Part shown: positions 23,362-35,650 of the stretch, piece by piece
Layout of the letters: every line of letters begins with the position of its first letter
How positions within the stretch are numbered: position 1 is the first letter of the stretch
Assembly: GCA_024138025.1 (NCBI GenBank)
Contig: JAMXBD010000023.1
Coordinates: 806,001-870,000, forward strand
From: Combretum micranthum
Taxonomy: Eukaryota > Streptophyta > Magnoliopsida > Myrtales > Combretaceae
Direction of reading: 5' to 3'
DNA: 64,000 bases
Program-made: the position numbers and the translations under genes
Notes under the pieces: generated by a model
Told to the model about the DNA's origin: nothing
Seen by the model: only the letters and a program-made list of their open reading frames with translations
The model's database searches: none

Positions 23362-25200
23362 ATGGCTGAGAACAATGTAGCAATTAATCGTGCTTCTTTC
23401 TTTGATGGTTCAAATTTTTCTTATTGGAAAATGCGAATGGAAACATATAAAAGCTAACGATTATGATTCTTGGCAAGTAATTTCCATTGGAGACAATGTG
23501 ATTACAATAAATGGAAATTCAGTCCTGACAGATGTTGGGAAGAAGATCATTGAAAAGAACAACAAAGCTAAAAATTTGTTGTTGACCACTATTGCTGCCT
23601 CAGAATTTTATTTAATATCTTCATGTATAACAGTAAATGAGATTTGGGATAGATTGAGTGAAACTTATGAAGGAACAAATACAATTAGAGAAACTAAAAT
23701 TAATGTTTTACTTCAGCAATATGAGTTATTTAAGTTTAAAATTGACGAGCCTGTCAAATATGTTTCTAACAAGTTCACTGCAATAACAAATAAGCTGGCT
23801 TCACTTGGTAAAGTGATTGTTGATTGTGATCTTATGAGAAAGATGCTAAGAATCTTACCACCTTCTTGAGATGCAAAAAAAACTGCTACAGAAGAAGCAC
23901 ATGATCTCAACAAACTTTCTCTTAGCCAACTAAGAGAAAAGCTAATGGCTTACGAATCTCACAAAAAGTCCACTCAAGAAGCAGAAAGTAGTACCAAAGG
24001 AATAGCTCTTAAAGCAAAAGAGGTTGTGGCTAATCAAGTTGAATTTGATGAAAGTGATAATGATGAAGAAGAAGACTTAACTATTTTGGCCAAAAAGCTA
24101 AACCGATTTCTAAAGAAGAAAGGTAAGAAGTTTGTTACCTATAAAAAGTTTGGTTACAAAGATTTTGATGTAGGAAAAGCTTACAAAGAAAAGGAGAAGA
24201 AAGAGATCCAATGTTATGAATGTAAGAAACCGAGTCATATTAAGTATGAATGCCCAACTCTCATTAAGAAAATGGAGAAATTCAAGAAGAAAAATAAATC
24301 GTTGATGGCTACATGGAGTGATATAGATGATACAGAAGGTAATCTAGAAGTTTCTGATGAAGAGGAGGAACAAGCAAATCTATGTCTCATGGTTAATTTT
24401 GAGGTACATTCTGAATCAGATAATGAAGTAATTGAAGATGATATGCTTGTTGAAATAAAAAAGTTATTAAAAGCTCTTAAAAAGGCTTATATGAAATTAG
24501 CTAAGTATGATAATGAGATAAAATTACTTAAGAATGAAAAAAGATGTTTTGAAACAAATAAACAAATTGCTTGTTGATGAAAATGACATCTTAAAGAATG
24601 ATAATGAAAAATTGCATGTTGATATTGAGAAAATAAGAAAAGACAATAGTATGCTTAAGGAAGAAACCAGTGTTTTAAAAGTAAAAATAGATGACTTATC
24701 TAGTTCAATAAAGATCAGCTTTAACAAGTTTAATGAAAGTGATAAAAAAGTTGACAATGTTGATTTCATCTCAAATATTATCTTGTGAAAAGCATGGCTT
24801 AGGATATGAGCATGGATCTAGTTCTAATACATCTAAGAAAACCGCATTTGTAAAAGCTAAACCAAACACAATAATGAATCAGGTGTTAAAAAGAAAGATT
24901 TAAAGTCAAATCACGTGAAAAGGAGTTATACACGCAATACCAAAAGGTACTCCAGAAGTTATCTTTCTTATAAATACAATACCAGGAGGTATTTCAAAAG
25001 TTATCCAATATAGAACAACTTAAAACAGGTAAACAACAGATATTGGAATATCATATCATATAGATATTTCTTTTGTAATAAACCTGGTCATATTGAGAAA
25101 TATTACTGTTATAAGAGAAACAAGTTTAGTAATCATCAAGCTAATCATATTGATAACACAACTTGTCTCTCATAGGACCCAAGTTAGTCTGGGTTCGTAA
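23362..25200 (+). pseudogene. gag: Copia gag (capsid) gene, decayed; pol missing
   Basis: ATG at 23362 opens MAENNVAINRASFFDGSNFS, followed by YWKMRMETYK, the usual start of Sirevirus Gag. A two-base loss near 23450 moves the frame; it then runs from KANDYDSWQ to 23869, where LPPS is followed by TGA where a Trp is usual. The same frame continues as DAKKTATEEAHDLNKL. A zinc knuckle CYECKKPSHIKYEC lies at 24212-24253 (CX2CX4HX4C complete). An Asp/Glu-rich stretch and a heptad-like coiled coil follow; an A-run near 24540 shifts the frame again (24534-24788). Near 25070-25105 FCNKPGHIEKYYC is a second knuckle lacking its first Cys, and GPKLVWVRK near 25190 is the usual link to pol. Sequence after that is non-coding, so protease, integrase and RT are absent. 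Gag forms the particle that packages element RNA. Confidence 0.88.
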
Positions 25201-26075
25201 AAAGGTATAATTTGTTTATTAGTAATTTCAGGGATTGAGGCAGTGAGCAGAAGGATATGAACTTAATGAGTAAGTGCCTTAAATGGTAAAGAAAGAAAAT
25301 GTGACTCTCATTAAGAAAAGAGAACAACTATTTATTTGGTATTAATATTCCAACTCTCTCAAATATTTTGGTCTTTATGATTCTACACAAATTCTTGAAA
25401 TATGTTTTTTTTTTTTTTTGTTAAAATAAAATTAGTTGGTATCATATTAAGGGGGAGCATAGCTTTTAAAAGAAACTTATAAAGGGGGAGAAGATAAAGG
25501 ATAAAGAAAATTCTTTAGAAAGATGATTAGTTATGTTTTTTGAAATAAAAAGAGGGAGAAATGCTTGAAATGAAGATAAGTAAATAGAACAAATGTATTG
25601 AAGTTGTTTTATCTTGCAATTTTTGTTATGAGTCTTATAAGGAATAAATTTTTGCACTTTTCATGCTAAGTTCTACATTTTTGATAAAATTCTACACTGT
25701 TCACGCTACTTTTCAAGTAAAAATTATGTAATTCAGCATTTTCTGCATATTATGTGAGATTTCTGTATAAATTCTGCACATTTTGCAATTTAAAAAAAAA
25801 ATTGTAGATTTTACTTTTTTTTTTTTTTTGCAACTCTATAAAAAAACATTAATAATAAAAAAAAATTATGCACTTATACTTGTAAAAATTTATGCTATTA
25901 TAATAGATTTGTGCATAAAAATATTATTGTTTAGACCATCATACATATTTGAAATGTGTGCTTGTCTTTTGAATTAAAAGAATTCATATTTGGTCTTATT
26001 CTATGAATGTGTTTTTCTGTTGATAACAAAAAGGGGGAGAGAATTATTTTGTTTAACAAAAGTTTTATTATCATC
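25201..26075 (+). other. Sirevirus 3' internal region with repeated polypurine blocks
   Basis: Non-coding sequence between gag and the 3' LTR. Purine blocks of the type AAGGGGGAG recur at about 25449, 25482, 25550 (AAGAGGGAG) and 26029, before the functional tract at 26076. Multiple polypurine blocks upstream of the LTR are a known Sirevirus trait. Poly-T and poly-A runs fill the rest. Confidence 0.7.
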
Positions 26076-26089
26076 AAAAAGGGGGAGAA
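26076..26089 (+). other. Polypurine tract of Sirevirus-type element
   Basis: AAAAAGGGGGAGAA lies directly before the 3' LTR. In copia elements this tract resists RNase H and primes plus-strand DNA synthesis. Confidence 0.85.
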
Positions 26090-27535
26090 CGTTATATTCT
26101 CATAAAGTAGGTTTTGATGATAACAAAAGAGTAAAAATGATAACTAATGAGTTTATTAAGTGTGTAGTATCAAGTTAAATAGAAAGAAGAAAAATGATGA
26201 AGAGTATTTGGAATGCAGAATGTTTTCCAAAATGTTGCTTTAAGGATAAAGAATTTTTCCAGAAATCTAGAACCTTTTATAGAACCTTTCACTGCAGTTT
26301 TGACAGCAGCTTTATATCACGTGATTTCACTTTTCATCTTCTCCAACTTGATGCAAACCATTCTTGTTCAATAAAAAAATGAATCTTGAAGACTTAGCTC
26401 CGAGTAAATGATTTTATTTGGATTCTACACGTTTTTCTCCTTCAAGACAAGTGATTTATCAATATCTAAAATATCAAAAACATCTATTTTCATGGGATTT
26501 TCTCTATAAGATTAAAAAGAAGATAAACGTTATCTTGGATAGGATGAGGAAGAAGATCATGACGAACAACAACAACAAATAACAACCAGATTTTTACGAA
26601 AATCAAACAAGGCTTATCATCATCCTTTCGTTACAGAATTTGAATTTGGAAAAGGATAAAGCTCACAAGATTTCATCCGAGAAATACAAGGAAAAGCCTA
26701 TCCACAACTTGCAACCAACCTTGAAGATCACATCAAAATTTGAATTTAAAAAAAAAGCGGATAAGAACATAAGATTTTTAACTGAAATCATTGGGAAAGT
26801 TTATCCATCTTCCAATAGCTTTTTGAACATTAGAGAAAGAGTATATTTACCAAAGCAAGGAAGAAGAAAAGTGTGAGGCTAAATACTTACGATGCTTTGA
26901 AAAGAAAATAGAGAGACTTACACCTGCTGTGAAAAGGAAGAAGAAGCACAACCAATACTATTCATATTGCAAACAAAAGCTTTCTCTTTCACCAAGAAAA
27001 TACAAAACCTTATAAAGAACCTCACGAAACTTTGCTATTTCTCCTTCTAGTCTTTGAAACTGATCTCTCTCTACCTCTCCTCTGGAAGAAATACGATACC
27101 AATAAACACTCTGCTGCAGATAAAAAAAAAAAGAGATAGAGAAAGAAGAAAAAGAACACTTACTTTGCTAACCTAGAAGGTTTCACAGAATCTTATGATC
27201 AAAGAAAAGAACACCTTTTTTACCACAAGAAGCAAATAGAAACTGCTACTGCTTATAATCCTACACTAGCTAATTAGTGCAATTTTTATTCTCTATTGCA
27301 ATCTTGATTTTGTTATTTCCTTGTTGACAGAAGGAACGTGTTGTTGCATTCTAGTTTGTTTGATTACAAGATTAGACTCTGTAGATCGATTGTAGCTAGA
27401 GGATAGCTGTGATAATCGAGCAGAGAGGATTGCACTATTTTGTAATTTGAATTTATTGGATATAGTGAAACAAACCCGTAGGATAACAGGGTCCCCGACT
27501 CGGAGCTGGAAGAGTGGACTGACGCACAAGGTAGA
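26090..27535 (+). repeat. 3' LTR of Sirevirus-type element, left part
   Basis: Aligns with the 5' LTR from its first base; the first T reads C (CGTTATATTCTC). It runs to gtaga (27531-27535), where a gypsy LTR is inserted, and resumes at 31021. Together the two parts are about 1632 bp, matching the 1633-bp 5' LTR. Confidence 0.92.
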
Positions 27536-29109
27536 TGTCACGCCCTGAGGGTACCCTAGTAGTAATAAACAAGTTACACTTGAATATTATCACTAGATTA
27601 CCTTCAGAGAATGACAGGTTTTCAAAACAACAGGATCTTTTAAGTTGCTTGATAAGAAATAACAAATATATGAGAGAAATGACTTAGTAAAATAAACATT
27701 ACATACTATTACAAACCATATAGCTCCTTTGAAGTATACAACTAAATAATCTACTCTAATAATACATAACCATCAAACTAAAATAGATCTGTAGACTTCT
27801 AGCTTCAAAGCTCTTACTGGAGCCATCTTCCTGGATGTAACTAACCAGGGTCGTAAAGTGAACTTTAAAAGACTGTAGGAGTATGAGCGAAACCACAGCT
27901 CAGTGAATAACCAGACATACCATACATCACATAAGTCATTAACAAATCATATGCAATGTAAGCACTCAACCATATGCACAGATACAAGTTTGGATGATCT
28001 AGAATCCAAACAGGAAAAATATTTACGTCCTCTTTTTAATGGGTTGAAGAACCAGCATTCAATGACCCACCTGTCCAGGAGAGACTAAGTACACAGGAGA
28101 ATCAACGATTTCTCGTTTTAATATTATCACTTTGAATATAGTTGATTGAACAAACCATCTCCTGCAATCCCCTTAGAAACTCCCTAAGTATTGATCATTT
28201 CAAAGCGATTCTACGGGCGACGTTTTTCGGTGCCTTTTAGTTCCTCATAGGACCGCCAGACCAAAGAGAACCTTGGAAGACTCACACATTGGATCAACCA
28301 AGCAAAAACAGAGATCCGAAATATTAATACGTAGCAGGCTGTCACAACCATATATGCAATAATGCAATTCGTGCAATGCATGTTCATATTATTTTGTTAA
28401 GTCCATAATTCTTAATCAAATTCGGGGTGACCATACATTACACACAATCATCATTATACTACTGCACAACACCAACCATTGCGTTATCGCTTGTATAAAG
28501 ATATTTTAACAATCATACAATCAGATCATATCATACTTTCAACAAACATTCATTTGATTATCTTGCATTACATATTCGACTATTTACAATCACAACCAGT
28601 ACAATATGACTGAATTACTCACCTGCTCATACCGACTCAGTCGTAATAATCTGCTGGTAGATCCTCTAATGAGTCAAAGTCACCTATTTAAGACAAAGTA
28701 TTCATTAATACAATCTAGCTAAATTCCTTTGTGCTTTGTGTCCTAAACTCGGTATTTGGTAATTATTATACTTAGTATCGTCGTGTTTCTTTATTTTATC
28801 TCGCATAATTGTTTTGTTATTTTTAGAAGTCATATTACTCAGGAAATTAACTTATTTCAATTTCCATTCTTATATATTTTATCTTGTTAAAACAAATATT
28901 AGACTAATAATGCTTTATTAGTACTAATATTTTCTTAATTCTGGGATTTCAAAAGTTAATAGATATTAATTCTAAATAGACTTAAATGCTTGTATTATAG
29001 TCACTATCTAATGCATATTTGTATAACATACTTATATATACATACTAAGTAGATATTATATATATATATATATATTATTCGGTTTAAGTCAGAAAAGCTT
29101 TATTGGAAA

Positions 29110-29370
29110 AATTTTAGCTGTAAGCCGGCTCAAGGCCGCCGGCCTATATCTCCAGATGCAGGTGTAAAATCACTTTAAAGAAAAATTTCAGATCGAGTGC
29201 ACTAGTGTTGAAAGCTGCCAGCTTTCAACTACGGGCCCTACGCTGCCGGCGTAGATTTCCAGGTAGCCGGCTTACGTTGTGTTTTACAGTAAATTATTTT
29301 ACGTAGCCTCTGTTTGAGTGTAAGCCGCCTATTAAGCCGCCGGCGTACAGCGTTTACACTGCCGGCCTTG
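29110..29370. repeat. Cluster of GC-rich CCGGC hairpin words inside gypsy LTR
   Basis: Within AT-rich LTR sequence there are recurrent GCCGGC, GCCGCCGG and AAGCCG words. CTACGC...GCGTAG near 29228-29244 and CTGCC...GGCAG near 29358-29375 can pair as short hairpins. Similar words occur at 55310-55700 and 56270-56400. Confidence 0.6.
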
Positions 29371-29868
29371 AGGCAGTGTTGCACTGTTCATCATCTTCTT
29401 CCTCGGTTCGATTCTTTTTCTTTGATTTTTACACATTAAAAACTTACTTAAACTACTTCTAAGAGTTTATATATCATATATAAGGATATATAACAACTTT
29501 CAACACGTTTAAACACATAAATATATAGATCTCGATTTTGTGAAAGTAAAACTAGGGTTTTGAAGTTTTACCTCGTTGGAGCTCGTTTGATGAAATCCGA
29601 AGCTTGTGTTTGTGTTTATTAAGTTCCTAAGATAATTATAAGTTAGTTACAATTCATATATTTGAACGAAAATCCTTTGAATCATGTCAACTTACCTTTG
29701 AGCTCGTTTTTGAGGGTTTTGGCTTTGTTTTTCCTTTGATCCGAGTTTAGATGTTATGATCTGTTTATTCTTTGTTTTCAGTTCGATTTGGTGGTTGTTT
29801 TGGAGTATTTTCGGACTGGAAAAGTTGAGAGTTAATGGAGTTTGTTTGTTCTTCATTAATGGCTTTAA

Positions 29869-29870
<2 letters not shown>

Positions 29871-29915
<45 letters not shown>

Positions 29916-29916
29916 G
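29871..29916. repeat. (CA)n(TA)n compound microsatellite
   Basis: About 11 CA units followed directly by about 11 TA units. Open frames over it read as alternating Thr-His/Tyr-Ile or Val-Cys and are not genes. Confidence 0.95.
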
Positions 29917-31020
29917 AAGAGAAAGGGAAATGAAACTGCGGCTGTTCTCCTTCGTTTTCCTCGAGTTTCTCTTCATTTTGCTGTTGTTTTCAAGCCAATT
30001 AATGCTTGAATGATTTGGCAACTTGTGATTGGTTGTGTGGTTAATTTTTGTGGAAATTTTGGTCAATGATTGAAGCAAATCCGGCTCTCCTTTTCTCTTT
30101 TAACTTGCACCGAATTCAGCCGCATTTCCCACCGTAAAATAGCAGCCCAAAAAAAAAATATTATTATTTAGTAAAGTTTTGAGTTAATTAAACGAGTTAT
30201 ACGGGTATAGATTAGCTAATATTTGGAAGTTTTTGTACAAAAATATGCTTATACATTTATACAAAATACTTAGATTTTCAAATAATACAAATTGAAGTTA
30301 TATATATACGTAGTTAATTATTCGTATAATTTTATCTCCCACGATTTAGATTTCTTAAGCTCATTAGGTCAATTTTTGTTTCAGACTCCGATAGCTTAAG
30401 AAAACTGGTTTGAACAATAGCGTGATCTGATTATTTATTTGAAGTTTAGATTTTGAGTTATTCATCAGTTTATATTTTCGTTGTGTATTTAAAACCTTAA
30501 CGGTTCATTTTTGGATCATCATTTTCTAGTTATAAGCGTATATAATCATTATACAGTATTGAGCTTAATACAGAAACTAAACTATCTTTATATCTCTAGT
30601 TTTGATACTGAACATAATTCTTATTAGTAGTTTTTAATTTTAACTAGAAATCTCGAAATTAGGGTTTAAGTCTAAATATAAACTCATTACTACTCGTTAT
30701 TCTAGTCTTGAATCATTATTGAGATAAAAAACAATTTTGATCTCAATATTCATGTTTTCTATATAAATCTATTTGTATACTAGGTTTTTGGGTTTAAATT
30801 TTAGATCATATCTTGAATTAGTTATTCAAGATACAAGATTTCGTTTTCGGTATTAACTAGGGTTAAAGAATTTCTTTATTCGGTTCCTAAATCTTTTATT
30901 TATCTAAAAATCTAAATATTATCCTATTATTAGACTTTAATCAGAATCTAAATCTATTATCTAGTTTATACAATCTATTATAAAGTCGGGTACTAATGTG
31001 AAATATTCCCGGGGTTTACA

Positions 31021-31211
31021 GTAGAACCACTATAAATAGCTACCTGATCTTTTTTTTTCCCTCATCTTTTATTTTGCAGCAATTTTTTTTATTAATTCAT
31101 TTAATTGATATATTATTCTTTTGTTTAAACTTAAAGGGGAAATTTGTAAAAAGGTGAAAATATTTAATAATCAATTCAACTCCCTTTCTTGATTATTATT
31201 TGGGACCAACA
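31021..31211 (+). repeat. 3' LTR of Sirevirus-type element, right part
   Basis: Resumes with gtaga and ACCACTATAAATAGC exactly where the 5' LTR sequence leaves off. It ends GGGACCAACA before the element's gagat target duplication. The gypsy LTR therefore landed a few bases upstream of the TATAAATA word. Confidence 0.92.
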
Positions 31212-31216
31212 GAGAT

Positions 31217-31444
31217 AAATGGGCTTGTTTTTTTTTTTTTTTTTTTAAATAGGGCTTGGATTTCATGTGCATAAAAGGATAAGCTTTCTTTTACCATTTA
31301 GATAGCAAAAACAATATGGCAATCATTAAGTTTACTCAACACACCAATATATATACAATTTTATCAACTAAATCTGTAACTTTCATGCATAAATAAATCA
31401 ATACATACACAATTGAAATTTAATTAAGCATACTAGTTTTAGGT
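31217..31444 (-). other. Continuation of LTR-like host sequence right of the Sirevirus element
   Basis: Flanking sequence in which the Sirevirus element sits; it probably continues 19560-21673. Apart from poly-T runs and AT-rich words nothing is recognisable. The border with the decayed copia pol at about 31445 is approximate. Confidence 0.3.
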
Positions 31445-32636
31445 TATTTCAGAACATTTATTAGAATGATCATCAATGAAGGATACGAAATACGTCACTC
31501 CTCCTAAAGATGTAATTTATGCTTAGCAAACATTAGAGTGAGTTGCTTGAAGCAATTGATGCCATATCATTATAGATCTTTCACTTGAATCGCTTGAAGC
31601 ATAAGATCCTTTTACTTCTTATAGTCTTTTCCTTTAACATGTAAAAATTTGTAACCATCTTTTTTCTCATGAGTATAGGCATTTCTCTAATTATTTCTAT
31701 GATCTTGTTCTCAATTTCAACCTTATAGTCAAGATCATCCATTTGCCTTAAATACAACAAAATTTTCTTTAGGCTCTCCACATGTTCCACTTCTTGAGAA
31801 GTGCATATCGTACCATTATATATCTTCAACTTGATGCTCCTAATACGAACAATCTTTAAAGGATGGTCATTTTAACTATGCATACATCATCCTGATATAG
31901 GAATATAGCAAAGGACCACTCTCTCTGAGAGATCATGTGACAATAGCTCCTGAATCAAAATGTAAACATCAGTAAACCTTTTTTCTTGCTTATTGTTGCC
32001 ACTGTTGCTGTACAACATACAACATTTCTATCATTTAAAGTGATTGCCACATTTTAAAATCCCAACAATCTTTCTTTAATGATCCTTCTTGCCACAGTTG
32101 TAGCATTTAAGGTTCGTTTTGCTTTTAGACTATGATCTACAATGATTTTTACAAGTTCTATTGATCTCCCTCACATCTCCGCTTGTTGTGAACTTGTTTG
32201 TGTATCTTCTAGAATAGTAGTTGTAAAGGCATCAAAGACTGAGTTGTTCATGGGGACATTATTTGTTAAGTTGATGATAAGCTAATCATATGAAGTAGAT
32301 ATACATTAAAGTAGACATTCAACAGGCTTACTTGTATCTATCATATAACTCAATGATATGAGTTAAGAAAGTGGAGTGTTTAGAATGCTGATAGGCTTTG
32401 TCATGGAAATAAATGTCAAGGCATCTAAGGAGTATAGAGTTTTCTCTTAAGAAAAATTTTGTTGTAGAGTGATTTGGTCTCGTATAATTTAACGAGACAA
32501 TCTGAAATCTCCTTTTTCAGGCTCTTCTCATCTATGCTAGACAACGCTCCATCTGCTAAGGTTAGATGAATATTTTCATTAACATTCTCTTCCATTTGAT
32601 TCCACTAAGCTTCATCTATGAAATTTGTAGTCATTT
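31445..32636 (-). pseudogene. Decayed Ty1/copia gag-pol fragment (gag, protease, pre-integrase, integrase start)
   Basis: Read on the minus strand from 32636 down. Gag opens with WNQMEENVNENIHLTLADG, followed by KKEISDCLVKLYETKSLYNK and FLKRKLYT. This is the classic copia Gag series ending in 'LYMTKSLTNKLYLKKRLYTL'. A zinc knuckle CYNCGKKDH, with its last Cys lost, lies near 32095. An FDSGA protease-like word is near 31950. The open stretch 31829-31581 (KIYNGTICTSQEVEHV, then LKKILLYLRQMDD) matches the segment between protease and GAG_pre-integrase. TSLGGVTYFVSFIDDHSNK near 31510-31465 is the start of the integrase core. Many stops and frame changes show it is old. The N-terminus of the same gag lies at 37323-37480, beyond an inserted LTR. 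Confidence 0.8.
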
Positions 32637-33632
32637 TATCACACCTCGATGGCAATCCACCACACTCAATATTAAAATCTAGAAATAGCTTTCTTAGTTA
32701 TGCAAAGGCTTTTATATTGTACATAAGGTATACAACACATCAAAAGGAACACATCAGAGTAGTGCAATTTACTTTAATAAAAATTAAGTAACAAGGCAAA
32801 AGAGTATACTTAATATTAAACATAAATAAGGTCCATTACAATTCTTAGAAGCATACCCCAGTTAATGTATTCAAGACTATATAGATACATTTCCTAGTAA
32901 TATTCAAAATATTAACATGACATATATTACTCATAAAGAAATTTCGAACAAGAAAATTTCTTCTATACTTCTATTTCTTCTGTAAAAACTCAATAATCCA
33001 TAATTGATTTTCTTAATTTCCCGTCCTCAGATAGAGTCTCAAACATACCTGTTTCAATAAAAATTATTGGGGTGTAAGCTTATAACAAGCTTTGTGAGAT
33101 GTTTCCTTTATTTGCATAGTATTTCAAACAAGTTTATTAATTTTCACACATATGCTATACATGCTATGCAACAATTACATGATACAAGTAATTATACATG
33201 GGTATCTAGAAACTATACACAGAATGAATTTTTGCCCTCCGTATTAAAGGGGTTAAGGAATGATATTTGAAGTTCTACACAATCTTCTACCGCTATTGCC
33301 GAGCCTTTTACTTATAGTGATCAATCAGCGCGGCTCATCCTTGGAATATATCTTGGTACGCCTTAGTTCCCTCAGAATGAGCATGGTCGCAGGCCCTTAG
33401 CCTTGGACCCTTCCGATTCTTCTCGTAGGAGTGGCAACCTTCAGCATGTGACTCGACGGATGTAATGCGTGGCCATTTAATTTATATCAAAGCCGAATAT
33501 AATTAAGGTATACTTAAAGATGATCAAGCAGACATCATACACACATAAGCAACATATGATATTGATGATGCATTTAAATAATCATTTGTTGATTTCAATA
33601 TGCTTAGCATCCTTTGTCATGCATTCATAGAA

Positions 33633-33634
<2 letters not shown>

Positions 33635-33665
<31 letters not shown>
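33635..33665. repeat. (AT)n microsatellite
   Basis: About 15 AT units inside the gypsy solo LTR. Confidence 0.95.
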
Positions 33666-33670
<5 letters not shown>

Positions 33671-34348
33671 ATAACCCCATTTGTATTCATTTTATCTTTT
33701 ACTTATAAATCTAGTACAACTATTCACAAACACAAGCAAGATAATGAAATCATGAGGGAAAACTCACTCGTCCATATTGCAATATGCTTAGTCATAATAA
33801 TTCTCAGGAAAGGAAGTCTCTATTCATCGTCACCTAGACAAAAGAAATACTTGAAATGAGTATTTCATAGAAGTTTTACTTAAACTTTCTAATTCTATCT
33901 TGTTATATGGTCAAAATTCGGATGAAGGGAAATTCCAATTTAAAATGGCCATAACTTGCTCATTTTAACTCGGAATTTTGCATATCAGTAGTCGTTTTCT
34001 GCCTAATAAAAAAGATCTTCCTATTTCTAAGGTTATTTTAACATTTAAAGCCACTTGGGTTTCTAAAGTTCTAGCTCTTAAATTGCAAATTTTCCCAAGT
34101 TTTTCTTCACTTAGATACTTTATAGCAAACATATAAATATTTCTACTTTTGAAAATTATTTAGTATTGACATTAATTCATATTATATGCATGACCCTAAT
34201 GATGTTGTCTCAAAAGTAATTTTGTAGAACATTCTTGGTGGATAGTAACAAGGTTGAGTTTTTATGAGAAATCTTTTTCTTAACTTGTGATAAAATATGT
34301 CATCTTATGTTTTTATAGCTATGTGGCTTATCAGAATTTATGATTCAA

Positions 34349-34371
34349 TATATATATATATATATATATAT
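34349..34371. repeat. (AT)n microsatellite
   Basis: About 11 AT units inside the gypsy solo LTR. Confidence 0.95.
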
Positions 34372-35396
34372 TGAAATCTCAAAGGTCTCATATTTGTTTA
34401 AAGATTCTTATTTAAAAATTTATTTTATAAAATATGGTTTTACCTATTTATGATATAAAACTCCAAGTGTATTCCCTTGTAAAAATTTTCCTTAGTTTGA
34501 TTCTTAAACAAAATTTTAATTCTTAGATTTTGTAAATATGAAACTTAAATAAAGAAAATCATGGTTTCATATTTATTTTTGAGTTCATGAATATTTAATT
34601 TTCATATTAAACTTCTTTTAACCAATTATTTTCTAAAACATGAATATTTTTGTGGTTGTGAAGAAAAATCATTCTAACTTATATAACATAAAAAAAAAAT
34701 GTTATAAGTTTTAGCATATGAGAAAAATAAAGTGAATGACTGTTCTAAAATTTTTTATTTTCACAATAATTCTTTCTTAGTTCATAATTTTTCAAAACAT
34801 GGACCTTTAGGGGATTATTAGCAGAAAACTAAAATTTTTAGTTGTTATCAGTGGGTGTTTAATTATTATAACTATTATTTTTATATTCCCTTAGCTTTTT
34901 TAAATGAATTTTCTTCTTAAAACTTGGTTCTTTAAGTTGTATACCAATCATATTTCTAAGTGGATTTTCAACTAATAAGTTGATTTTTTAAGTGTGTTTT
35001 GAAAAGATTGTTTTATCCATAATGTTTATCAAAATATGTATATGCCCTATAAACAAATTTTTAAGAAAAATTTGTATAACAAAGGATTATCAACATTAGA
35101 AATTTATGATAAATTTATTTTAAGTCTTTTGGAAAAAGTGTAGTTGAACAATTATGCTCAGTCTTAATGAAAATTCTTTCTAGGTATTGAAAATCATTTC
35201 TCTCGAGAGTTTGTCCCATTTTTATATAAAAGAAAATAATCCATTTTATCAGTTTGAAATTTTTATTATGACAACAACATCATATGATCACATGAATATG
35301 AACTTAATAGTTACTTTATAAGATAAATTATAAATTCATGTAGAAAAATAAAATAATAGAAAATCAAATAGGCAAATATACAAGAACAAAAATGTG

Positions 35397-35650
35397 GAAG
35401 TCTTAGTTTGTTATCTAGACTTCCTAGAACTTAGACACGGATAAGTTCTACTAAAATAAGAAAAGCAAAATCAAAGAAAATTATGAAGTCTTAGATTTAC
35501 TTCAAGGCTTATCGGGATCTAGACAAGTCTTCTAAAGAAATGCAAGAAAATAATAAGAAAAATCATAAGAGTTTTAGATTTGGGTCAAGGCTCCCTAAAC
35601 TTAGATTATGGATAAGTCCTAAAGAAAAGAAAATAAAATAAAAAGTTTTG
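35397..35650. repeat. Degenerate ~85-bp tandem repeat inside gypsy LTR
   Basis: Three diverged units start near 35397, 35485 and 35568. Each opens with a GAAGTCTTAG/AGAGTTTTAG word and holds a 'CTTAGA...GGATAAGT' or equivalent middle and an A-rich tail. Small indels separate the copies. Confidence 0.5.

Larger units (their letters stand above)
27536..31020 (-). mobile_element. Gypsy solo LTR nested in the Sirevirus 3' LTR
   Basis: A 3485-bp insertion flanked by the exact 5-bp target duplication gtaga (27531-27535 and 31021-31025). On the minus strand it starts TGTAAACCCCGGG and ends CAGGGCGTGACA, the TG...CA form with the GGGCGTGACA end common in plant Ty3/gypsy (Tekay/Del-like) LTRs. No gag or pol motif is inside, so it is a solo LTR left by LTR-LTR recombination. 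29110-29370 contains several GC-rich hairpins with CCGGC cores. A (CA)n(TA)n tract at 29871-29916 lies where a TATA region would be expected on the minus strand. It is younger than the host Sirevirus element. Confidence 0.88.
21679..31211 (+). mobile_element. Sirevirus-type Ty1/copia retrotransposon, gag only
   Basis: The element is bounded by the 5-bp target duplication gagat (21674-21678 and 31212-31216). It has LTRs of 1633 and about 1632 bp, a tRNA-Met-type primer-binding site, a decayed gag and a polypurine tract. The internal region (23312-26089, 2778 bp) contains gag but no protease, integrase or reverse transcriptase. It is therefore a non-autonomous derivative. The GTTTTGATGATAACAA word near the LTR start, the GGGACCAACA end, the long coiled-coil gag and the repeated polypurine blocks point to the Sirevirus (Maximus-SIRE) group. 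The total includes 3485 bp of a later gypsy insertion in the 3' LTR. The LTRs look over 90% alike by eye. Confidence 0.9.

Noticed and set aside
29692..30078. Minus-strand 128-residue frame and plus-strand 85-residue frame
   Set aside because: Both run through the (CA)n(TA)n microsatellite and read as dipeptide repeats inside a gypsy LTR.
27536..31020. Insertion as a DNA transposon with inverted ends
   Set aside because: Only about ten terminal bases are inverted, the ends are TG...CA and the duplication is 5 bp, which fits an LTR better.
33300..33480. GC-richer stretch in the 32637-37322 LTR as a possible exon
   Set aside because: It lies at the place within the LTR that has a counterpart in other gypsy LTRs of this type and shows no long frame.
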